From: Mimachlamys varia
Taxonomy: Eukaryota > Mollusca > Bivalvia > Pectinida > Pectinidae
Direction of reading: 5' to 3'
NCBI GenBank assembly: GCA_947623455.1
Contig: OX392529.1
Location: 3,038,001 to 3,102,000 of the forward strand
Length of the DNA stretch: 64,000 nt
In this document: piece by piece, positions 14,101-26,100 of the stretch
How positions within the stretch are numbered: position 1 is the first letter of the stretch
Layout of the letters: every line of letters starts with the position of its first letter
The notes under the pieces: generated by a model
Told to the model about the DNA's origin: nothing
Databases searched by the model: none
Seen by the model: the letters and a program-made list of their open reading frames with translations, nothing else
Program-made: the position numbers and the translations under genes

Positions 14101-17100
14101 TTAAGAGATGATCACAATCATGGTTTTTGATTTGGCCCTGGGGTCTGCCACACCCTTTTAATTTGACCCCTGAGTCATAACTTTTAAACGGTTGAGATCC
14201 CCACCCCAAAACTATACATACAATTACTGGGCATAAAGAGATGATCACAATCATGGTTTTTGATTTGGCCCTGGTTTAGCTATATTGATATTAGCGACTT
14301 CTTCTCCATAACCACTGATTGGAAATCAGCCTTATTTGGCAGGAAGCATCTTCAGGTGACCAGGATTCAAAATTGTACTTATGGTGGGACTGACCCCCCA
14401 GGGGGCTGAGAGTTTGGGCCAAAAAGGGTTATTTAGCTATATTGGTTTAAGCGACTTCTTCTTCATAATTACTGTTTCAAAATCAACCTTATTTGGCAGG
14501 AAGCATCCTAGGTGCCCAGGATTCAAAATTGTACTAAAGGTAGGACTGACCCCCTAGGGAGCTGATGGCGGGGCCAAAAAGGGTTATTTATCTATATCAT
14601 GGTTTAAGCGACTTCTTCTCCATAACCACTGATTGGAAATCAGCCTTATTTGGCAGGAAGCATCCCTAGGTGCTCAGGATTCAAAATTGTACTAATAGTG
14701 GGACTGACCCCCCAGGGGGCTGAGGGGCGGGTCAAAAAGAGTTATTTAGCTGTATTGATATTAGCGACTTCTTCTCCATAACCACTGATTGGAAATCAAC
14801 CTTATTTGGTAGAAAGCATCCCTAGGTGCTTAGGATTCAAAATTGTACTAATGGTGGGACTGACCCCCCCCCCCCCAGGGGGCTGAGGAGCGGGGAAAAT
14901 ATTTTACCATGATAACCTAGATACCAATATATCCAGGTGAGCGATACAGGCCCTCTGGGCCTCTTGTTAACTTGCTGTTTGCTAAACTTGCAGGAAGTTG
15001 TTGCTATGATCAACAAGACCAACTCTCCCGGTGCCCGCAGTGTGGAATCCATCAGGAATGGCAGTAGACCACTTTTTCCCAACACAGCGCGGGGCTACAA
15101 GTATCTCTTCACCATCAGTGGTATGAGTGACATGAATGAGAAACAAAACTCGACGGTGTCTGTAGAGTGGAATATAGCTAGCCGTAAGTTTGTGAGAGGT
15201 AAACAGGTGCGGCCCTTTACATTGGAGTTCCTGGAACAATATCATTCACCCCATTGTAGTCGCCACCACAACTGCCTGGCCTGTATGTCCAATGCTGAGT
15301 GTGGCTGGTGCCCCTACACTGACACCTGCGACCATAAGGGCAGTAACTCCAGCTTATCTTCCTGTGTCGGACCCGATCCCCAGGCCTACCTAATCACCCA
15401 GCCCGCGGACTGTGTGCAGTGCTCTGACTACGTGGACTGTCACAGCTGTGCTTCAGTAAGGCTAACTCATTACAAGTAACATGCTCAAAAAAAAAGCTCA
15501 AGTCACTGCTTTGACCCGAGAAAATGTCATTTGATCTTATTAAAGGAGATGTAGGCTCACTTGACAGTTGCTGATTCAAATGTATCAATGAATTTTCTTC
15601 ATAGGCAGAATTTCTCATGCTTATGTAGCTTTGTTATTTGATACAGAATGACTGAGTGCTAATTGTGTTTTAGGATGAGCTCTGTGAGTGGATCACCAAA
15701 GATGTGAGATGTACAAGAAGGTGGAGGGTCCATACCATGATTAAAGACCCTGCCTACTGTCCTGTCGCTTGTCACAGGTAAGTCACCCAACCATGTCATA
15801 CGTACGTCACCCAACCATGTCATACGTACGTCACCCAACCATGTCACAGGTAAGTCACCCAACCATGTCATACGTAAGTCACCCAACCATGTCATACGTA
15901 CGACACCCAACCATGTCACAGGTAAGTCAACCAATCATGTCATACGTACGTCACCCAACCATGTCACAGATAAGACACCCAACCATATCACAGGTAAGTC
16001 ACCCAACCATGTCATACGTATGTCACCCAAACATGTCATACGTACTTCACCCAACCATGTCACAGGTAAGTCACCCAACCATGTCATACGTACAACACCC
16101 AACCATGTCACACGTACGTCACCCAACCATGTCATACGTATGTCACCCAACCATGTCATACATACGTCACCCAACCATGTCACAGGAAAGTCACCCAGCC
16201 ATGTCACAGGAAAGTCACCCAACCATGTCACAGGTAAGTCACCCATCCATGTCACAGGAAAGTCACCCAAACATGTCACAGGTAAGTCACCCAACCATGC
16301 CATACGTACGTCACCCAACCATGTCATATGTACGTCACCCAAACATGTCATACATACGTCACCCAACCATGCCATACATACGTCACCCAACCATGTCACA
16401 GGAAAGTCACCCAAACTTGTCACAGGAAAGTCACCCAAACATGTCACAGGTAAGACACCCAACCATGTCACAGGTAAGTGACCCAACCATATCACAGATA
16501 AGACACGAAACCATATCACAAGAAAGTCACCCAACCATTTCACAGGTAAGTCACCCAACCATGTCACAGGTGAGTCACCCAACCCTGTCATATGTAAGTC
16601 ACCCAACCATGTCACACATAAGTCATCCAACCGTGTCATATGTAAGACATCCAACCGTGTCACAGGTAAGTCACCCACCCATGTCATACAGAAGTCATCC
16701 AACCATGTCACACATAAGTCATCCAATCATGTCACACATAAGTCATCCAACCGTGTCACAGGTAAGTCAACCTGTCAACTGTCCTGTTGCATGTCAGCCA
16801 TCACTGTCAGATATCACTGGTATGTCACCCTGCAGTTGTCCGGTTCTTTCTAAAAAATAAGTCACCAGCTTGTATATCATTTACCTTGACTGCCTGAGTT
16901 ATGTCTGTGGGTCAAAAACCACTGTATTGATTAAAATAGTGCTGTATCTCCCAGGCAGATGTCATGTTATCACTATGTTGTTGTATTTCCCAGGCAGATG
17001 TCATGTTATCACTATGTTTCTGTATTTCCCAGGCAGATGTCATGTTATAACTATGTTGCTGTATTTCCCAGGCAGATGTCATGTTATAACAATGTTTATG

Positions 17101-20100
17101 TTTTTCCCAGGCAGATGTCATGTTATCACTATGTTGTTGTATTTCCCAGGCAGATGTCATGTTATCACTATGTTTATGTATTTCACAGGCAGATGTCATG
17201 TTATAACAATGTTTATGTATTTCCCAGGCAGATGTCATGTTATCACTATGTTTATGTATTTCACAGGCAGATGTCATGTTATCACTATGTTTCTGTATTT
17301 TACAGGCAGATGTCATGTTATAACTATGTTGCTTTATTTCCCACGAAGATGTCATGTTATCACTATGTTGCTGTATTTCACAGGCAGATGTCATGTTATC
17401 ACTATGTTTATGTATTTCACAGGCAGATGTCATGTTATCACTATGGTGCTGTATTTCCCTGGCGGATTTCATGTTATCACTTTGTTGTTGTATTTCCCAG
17501 GCGGATGTCATGCACCTCCTGTATATCGCCTAACAGTGAGTGTTTTTGGTGTGAGAATACAGAGACATGTCTGCCGTTTGCCCACTACATCTCACGCTTT
17601 GTCAATGGTCAGTGTCGCGAGTGGATGGACAGTGAGGGAATTGAATCGTACAGCTGTAAGAACTGTTCCTCCCATACTGTCTGTGAGTCCTGTCTGGCAA
17701 TGTATGGATGTGGCTGGTGTAGTGACCCGGAAAATCCTTCCATAGGGCGCTGTGCCGATGGAGACTTCGCAGGTACGCTTAGTCTGTAACTTGTTACATT
17801 ATCTTATGTTCCTCAGACATGAGTATAGAAAGATAATGTTCCTCAGACGAGAGTAAAGAAAGATAATGTTCCTCAGACACGAGTTAAGAAAGATAATGTT
17901 CCTCAGACACGAGTTAAGAAAGATAATGTTCCTCAGACAAGAGTAAAGAAAGATAATGTTCCTCAGACACCAGTAAAGAAAGATAATGTTCCTCAGACAC
18001 GAGTAAAGAAAGATAATGTTCCTCAGACATGAGTTAAGAAAGAAAATGTTCCTCAGACACGAGTAAAGAAAGATAATGTTCCTCAGACACCAGTAAAGAA
18101 AGATAATGTTCCTCAGACACCAGTAAAGAAAGATAATGTTCCTCAGACACCAGTAAAGAAAGATAATGTTCCTCAGACAAGAGTTAAGAAAGATAATGTT
18201 CCTCAGACACGAATAAAGAAAGATAATGTTCCTCAGACAAGAGTTACGAAAGTTAATGTTCCTCAGACACGAGTAACGAAAGATAATGTTCCTCAGACAA
18301 GAGTAAAGAAAGATAATGTTCCTCAGACACCAGTAAAGAAAGATAATGTTCCTCAGACAAGAATTAAGAAAGATAATGTTCCTCAGACACGAGTTAAGAA
18401 AGATAATGTTCCTCAGACACGAATAAAGAAAGATAATGTTCCTCAGACACGAGTAAAGAAAGATAATGTTCCTCAGACAAGAGTTAAGAAAGATAATGTT
18501 CCTCAGACAAGAGTTAAGAAAGATAATGTTCCTCAGACAAGAGTTAAGAAAGATAATGATCCTCTGACGCGAGTAAAGAAAGATAATGTTCCTCAGACAC
18601 GAGTAAAGAAAGATGATGTTCCTCAGACACGAGTTAAGAAAGATAATGTTCCTCAGACATGCGTAAAGAAAGATAATAAATCAAGATTGTCAGAATTTTC
18701 ATTCTTTGATATGAGTATTTAAAGGAACTTATGTTGATATTCTTAAATAAGATTTTTGAATACATTTGATTTATGAACTATTAATCAATCAACATGAGTA
18801 TACAAATGTTATTTTTCTGCCATCAGGACCGTATCATGGACAGAACTGTTCAGTCATGATACATGACATTCAGAACAGGACAGAGGTGCTACCTGCTGAT
18901 TGGTCGTATCAGCGTTGCCCCGATGTTAACGAGTGTATACTTGGTTTTCACGACTGCCATGAGAACGCCACTTGTGAAAACATCCACAGCAGTTACCTGT
19001 GTCACTGTAACCGCGGCTTCAAAGGCGATGGTCGACACTGTGTGAAAACGTAGGTTATATGGCGGAGGCAAAATCCTTCATGCACTGATCATGTACCTTC
19101 CTTCAAATATATTGTAAAATAAATGATTTAAACTTACATTGACATTTTATGAAATGTGATTGACATGGTTTTAGATAAAAAAAATACAGAAAAAAGATGT
19201 TTTCACAGAAACTGCATGATTATTTGATTGGTAAAGATTAATGATGATTGACTTTTCTTTGTCCAAACATACTGTGTGTATCGAAAGGTAAATAGCTACA
19301 AAACAAACTTAGTATATAGCTGTATGTATTTTTAGAGCTAGTTAGAATAGAGTTGTCTCACCCTTTCTCCTGTTAAATGTTTACAGGTGTCACTATACAT
19401 GTGTACACGGGAATTGCTCTGAGGCCCCGGACTACGAGTGTCGTTGTAGACTTGGCTACACTGGGCCTGACTGTAACACCAGTTGTCAGTGTAACCATCG
19501 TAGTACCTGTAGTCAGGGGGTCGGACTGTGTGATGAATGCCAGCATAACACCACAGGATATCACTGTGAGAAGTGTGTCCCGGGCTTCCATGGAGATCCA
19601 GCTAACCTCATGGGTGTGTATTGTAAAACAGGTGGACGAAATGTCAAACTACGTCAGATAGAAGGTTTGACCTACTCAAATTCACCAGTTATATGAACAT
19701 TTTCATTGGTTTTGTTTGTAATCAAACTTACCTTAACAGGAACAAAGGAAATCAATAATTTTGTTTTGTTCTTTGATAGTGTCTCTGATGAAATCCTTTT
19801 ATCAAACAAAATGGCAGGTTTGTATTCTGTTGACATTATTATTTGTTTATGACCAGGCTGTGAACCTTGTGAGTGTAACGGCCATGGTGATGTGGAGTTA
19901 GGCCTGTGTTCTCCTACTGGTCAATGTTACTGTGTAGACCACACCACAGGGGACCACTGTCAAGTCTGTGAGGGAGGACACTACGGCAAACCAGTGTAAG
20001 TACGATCTAGTGTATACTTACCAGTGTAAGTATGATCTAGTGTACTACTTACCAGTGTAAGTACGATCTAGTGTACTACTTACCAGTGTAAGTACGATCT

Positions 20101-23100
20101 AGTGTATACTTACCAGTGTAAGTACGATCTAGTGTACTACTTACCAGTGTAAGTACGATCTAGTGTACTACTTACCAGTTTAAGTACGATCTAGTGTACT
20201 ATTACCAGTGTAAGTACGATCTAGTGTACTACTTACCAGTGTAAGTACGATCTAGTGTACTACTTACCAGTTTAAGTACGATCTAGTGAACTACTTACCA
20301 GTGTAAGTACGATCTAGTGTACTACTTACCAGTGTAAGTACGATCTAGTGTATACTTACCAGTGTAAGTACGATCTAGTGTAAGTACGATCTAGTGTACT
20401 ACTTACCAGTGTAAGTACGATCTAGTGTAAGTACGATCTAGTGTAAGTACGATCGAGTGTAAGTACGATCTAGTGTACTATTTACCAGTGTAAGTACGAT
20501 CTAGTGTACTACTTACCAGTGTAAGTACGATCTAGTGTACTACTTACCAGTGTAAGTACGATCTAGTGTACTATTACCAGTGTAAGTACGATCTAGTGTA
20601 CTATTACCAGTGTAAGTACGATCTAGTGTACTATTACCAGTGTAAGTACGATCAAGTGTACTAAGTCCCAGTACCAGTGTAAGTCTGTTTAATCCCAGTG
20701 TTAGTACCAGTGTAAGTCTGTTTAATCCCAGTGTTAGTACTAGTGTAAGTCTGTTTAATCCCAGTGTTAGTACTAGTGTAAGTCTGTTTAATCCCAGTGT
20801 TAGTACCAGTGTAAGTCTGTTTAATCCCAGTGTTAGTATTAGTGTAAGTCTGTTTAATCCCAGTGTTAGTACCAGTGTAAGTCTGTTTAATCCCAGTGTT
20901 AGTACCAGTGTAAGTCTGTTTAATCCCAGTGTTAGTACCAGTGTAAGTCTGTTTAATCCCAGTATTAGTACCAGTGTAAGTCTGTTTAATCCCAGTGTTA
21001 GTACTAGTGTAAGTCTGTTTAATCCCAGTGTTAGTACTAGTGTAAGTCTGTTTAATCCCAGTGTTAGTACTAGTGTAAGTCTGTTTAATCCCAGTGTTAG
21101 TACCAGTGTAAGTCTGTTTTATCCCAGTGTTAGTACCAGTGTAAGTCTGTTTAATCCCAGTGTTAGTTCTAGTGTAAGTCTGTTTAATCCCAGTGTTAGT
21201 ACAAGTGTAAGTCTGTTTAATCCCAGTGTTAGTACCAGTGTAAGTCTGTTTAATCCTAGTGTTAGTACCAGTGTAAGTCTGTTTAATCCCAGTGTTAGTA
21301 CTAGTGTAAGTCTGTTTAATCCCAGTGTTAGTACCAGTGTAAGTCTGTTTAATCCCAGTGTTATTACTAGTGTAAGTCTGTTTAATCCCAGTGTTAGTAC
21401 AAGTGTAAGTCTGTTTAATCCCAGTGTTAGTACCAGTGTAAGTCTGTTTAATCCCAGTATTAGTACCAGTGTAAGTTTGTTTAATCCCAGTATTAGTACC
21501 AGTGTAAGTCTGTTTAATCCCAGTGTTAGTAGTACCAGTGTAAGTCTGTTTAATCCCAGTGTTAGTATTAGTGTAAGTCTGTTTAATCCCAGTGTTAGTA
21601 TTAGTGTAAGTCTGTTTAATCCCAGTGTTAGTACTAGTGTAAGTCTGTTTAATCCCAGTGTTAGTACCAGTGTAAGTCTGTTTAATCCCAGTGTTAGTAC
21701 TAGTGTAAGTCTGTTTAATCCCAGTGTTAGTACCAGTATAAGTCTGTTTAATCCCAGTGTTAGTACCAGTGTAAGTCTGTTTAATCCCAGTGTTAGTACT
21801 AGTGTAAGTCTGTTTAATCCCAGTGTTAGTACCAGTGTAAGTCTGTTTAATCCCAGTGTTAGTACCAGTGTAAGTCTGTTTAATCCCAGTGTTAGTACCA
21901 GTGTAAGTCTGTTTAATCCCAGTGTTAGTACCAGTGTAAGTCTGTTTAATCCCAGTGTTAGTACCAGTGTAAGTCTGTTTAATCCCAGTGTTAGTACCAG
22001 TGTTAGTCTGTTTAATCCCAGTGTTAGTACCAGTGTTAGTACCAGTGTTAGTACCAGTGTTAGTACCAGTGTTAGTACCAGTGTTAGTACCAGTGTTAGT
22101 ACCAGTGTTAGTACCAGTGTTAGTCTGTTTAATCCCAGTGTTAGTACCAGTGTTAGTACCAGTGTTAGTACCAGTGTTAGTACCAGTGTTAGTACCAGTG
22201 TTAGTACCAGTGTTAGTACCAGTGTTAGTACCAGTGTTAGTACTTTCAGAGGACATGTTTTTTATATCTCTAAAGAGATGAAATTGTAGTCGGATCCATT
22301 ATGAGATGGCATAAAATTTGGCTGGAAGATATTAATGAATGAGGTTAACATTCTGCTAATAAAAAAATGTTAACTCTAAATGTAAGTCTTGGATACATAC
22401 AAAACTTCAGATCTTGTTCTTGGTGACTTCCAATCATTAAATGTGACTTGTAGATAGAGTTTGATGTTACATTTAACAGAAATGGAGGTCGATGTTACCG
22501 GTCCTGTGACACGCCCACAGTTCTAAACAGCACCAGTGGTTATATAGGTTCGTACAGGGGTACGGGAGTAAGGGACTGGCACGCCTACTGTATCTGGATC
22601 ATCGCACCACTCAGTGGAGAGGAACTCGTGCCTGTACGCGGGGACTCACAGTACGACACACCTCAAATCAACATCACCATCGAGGATATTGATACAGACT
22701 GTGGCTGGGTAAGGTCAATCTGACAGACTTGTTAGTGGTTAAAGGTCAATCTGACAGACTTGTTAAGGGTAAAGGTCAATCTAATAGACTTGATAAGGGT
22801 AAAGGTCAATCTGACAGACTTGTAAGGGGTTAAAGGTCAATCTGGCAGACTTGTTAGGGGTAAAGGTCAATCTGATAGACTTGTTAGTGGTTAAAGGTCA
22901 ATCTAATAGACTTGATAAGGGTAAAGGTCAATCTGATAGACTTGATAAGGGTAAAGGTCAATCTGACAGACTTGTTAGGGGTTAAAGGTCAATCTGGCAG
23001 ACTTGTTAGGGGTAAAGGTCAATCTGACAGACTTGTTAGAGGTAAAGGTCAATCTAACACCGGGTCAGTGGTCAAATATTGTACCTTTAACTGATGAACA

Positions 23101-26100
23101 TTTTGTTATGATATTATGAACCAAAATTGATTTAAATTAAACATGGAGTCAACTGACCAAAATTCAAGGTGACCAGGTCAAATTTTTATAATTTTTTTCA
23201 CCTACGAACATTTTGTTTTGACATTATGAAGCAAAGTTGGTTGGAAATAAATAAGAGGTCAACTAACAAAATGTCAAGGTCACCGAGTCAAAGGTCAGAT
23301 CGTCAGGTCAAAGTAAAATTTTGTACCTGTTCACTGTTAAACATTTTGTTGTAACAATATAAAGCAAAGTTAAACAGAATGAAACAAGGAGTCAACTGAG
23401 CATAATTCAAGGTCATCATGTCAAAGGTGAAGGTCAAACATTGTATTTTTTCACAAATGATTTTGTTGGTTATGACATAAAGAAACAAAGTTTCTCAGAA
23501 TAAAACAAGTCAAATGACAAAACATCAAGGTCACATTTTGTAACTTTTCACTGTTGAACATTTCCTTATGACATCATGAAGCAAAATTGGTCAGAATTTG
23601 ACAAGGATTTAACTGACCAAAGATCAGCCATGTTGAGTTTGACCATTAGGGTAGATTCAATAGCCTCATGGCGGGGCACTTGCTGACCTGTCAGTGTTGT
23701 AGTTTGGTATGATGATGTACAATGATAAGATGCAGGTTAGGCCCTGACCTGTCAGTGTAGTTTGGTATGATGATGTACAATGATAAGATGCAGGTTAGGC
23801 CCTGACCTGTCAGTGTAGTTTGGTATGATGATGTACAATGATAAGATGCAGGTTAGGCCCTGACCTGTCAGTGTTGTAGTTTGGTATGATGATGTACAAT
23901 GATAAGATGCAGGTTAGGCCCTGACCTGTCAGTGTTGTAGTTTGGTATGATGATGTACAATGATAAGATGCAGGTTAGGCCCTGACCTGTCAGTGTTGTA
24001 GTTTGGTATGATGATGTACAATAAGATGCAGGTTAGGCCCTGACCTGTCAGTGTTGTAGTTTGGTATGATGATGTACAATGATAAGATGCAGGTTAGGCC
24101 CTGACCTGTCAGTGTAGTTTGGTATGATGATGTACAATAAGATGCAGGTTTGGCCCTGACCTGTCAGTGTAGTTTGGTATGATGATGTACAATAAGATGC
24201 AGGTTAGGCCCTGACCTGTCAGTGTAGTTTGGTATGATGATGTACAATAAGATGCAGGTTAGGCCCTGACCTGTCAGTGTAGTTTGGTATGATGATGTAC
24301 AATGATAAGATGCAGGTTAGGCCCTGACCTGTCAGTGTTGTAGTTTGGTATGATGATGTACAATGATAAGATGCAGGTTAGGCCCTGACCTGTCAGTGTT
24401 GTAGTTTGGTATGATGATGTACAATGATAAGATGCAGGTTAGGCCCTGACCTGTCAGTGTTGTAGTTTGGTATGATGATGTACAATGATAAGATGCAGGT
24501 TAGGCCCTGACCTGTCAGTGTAGTTTGGTATGATGATGTACAATGATAAGATGCAGGTTAGGCCCTGACCTGTCAGTGTAGTTTGGTATGATGATGTACA
24601 ATAAGATGCAGATTTGGCCCTGACCTGTCAGTGTAGTTTGGTATGATGATGTACAATAAGATGCAGGTTTGGCCCTGACCTGTCAGTGTTGTAGTTTGGT
24701 ATGATGATGTACAATGATAAGATGCAGGTTAGGCCCTGACCTGTCAGTGTTGTAGTTTGGTATGATGATGTACAATGATAAGATGCAGGTTAGGCCCTGA
24801 CCTGTCAGTGTAGTTTGGTATGATGATGTACAATGATAAGATGCAGGTTAGGCCCTGACCTGTCAGTGTAGTTTGGTATGATGATGTACAATAAGATGCA
24901 GATTTGGCCCTGACCTGTCAGTGTAGTTTGGTATGATGATGTACAATAAGATGCAGGTTTGGCCCTGACCTGTCAGTGTAGTTTGGTATGATGATGTACA
25001 ATGATAAGATGCAGGTTAGACCCTGACCTGTCAGTGTAGTTTGGTATGATGATGTACAATAAGATGCAGGTTTGGCCCTGACTTGGTAAAGGTCCATTGT
25101 CTACATTTATGGCCATATCTTGTCTTGTATTACCAGGCGACAAATCCGCTGTTCAGGAATTTTGAGAATTAACGTTAGCATCCACTTTTTATAGTGTTAT
25201 TGATATGTCATTAAATTCGAAGTTGGCCACGTTTCTAATAATATGTTGCTGTTGCTGTATGTGTTTTGTTGTACTGTTATATACCGTTTGGATGTTATCA
25301 ACAAAGTGAGAAATATAATTGTGTGTAATTCTTGTTTACAGGATTATGTGTATGTGTATGACGGTATTCCCGACTTCATTGACGGCAGTCAGGATGCCTG
25401 GGGTACACTACTCGGAGTGTTCTGTGGCAACACAGCAGGCTACTCTGTCCTAGCAAAGTCACGCATCGTTACCATCTACTTTGAAACTGACATCTCCAAA
25501 CGTAAGTTTTACATACATGTGAGGCTACCAGTCTTAGTTCTTTAGGACTGTCAACCATAAAAGTAGAATTGGAAGCTTGTGTAAAATAATACTGAATTCT
25601 AATTTAACAACACAATTATTGGTAAGGTTTTCAGTATAATTGTTAGGTGATGAAGTGAGGTGTCAGTAACCAGCGATGTCTTGTGTTTGTACTATTATCA
25701 TGTGTATACTGATGCACCAGTGTTAATGTTTTTGTTGCCGTGGATTATCAGATTGTAGACTTGCATGATTTTGACATTGACCTGATAGACGAGTACTTAC
25801 TTTGTACCCTCACCACTGCCTACTAATGATTAACAACTCCACATCTAACAATGACAATAAGCTTGTCTTAAGTTTAGTGGAAGTTCAGTATCTTATGTCA
25901 TTACTTTCTCGTAAGCAAAGCTAAAGACCTGCTGTAAGGTGTTAGCTGACATCAGGATTGGGCTGAGTTTGGAAGTATTGTGATAGAAGGAGGAACACTG
26001 TAGGTCAGTTGTGAAGACTTAAGTCTTAGTGGCATTAATACATTTAAAATCAGTTGTCAGGTAATTGTCTTAGAGTTATATAATGAAATTTGAAATCAGT

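Noticed and set aside
13985..14254. - strand frames within the 134-bp modules of the element at 11780
   Set aside because: Repeat-derived; the same frame recurs at 13453-13752 with no protein family resemblance.
15769..16860. 363-codon + frame and 263-codon - frame over the 24-bp array
   Set aside because: Pure repeat translation. The true exon frame at the donor reads TAA at once.
20661..22256. 531-codon - strand Thr/Gly/Asn repeat protein resembling a structural or antifreeze-like protein
   Set aside because: Artefact of 33-bp and 12-bp periods in a donor-seeded intronic array. No start context, no flanking non-repeat coding sequence.
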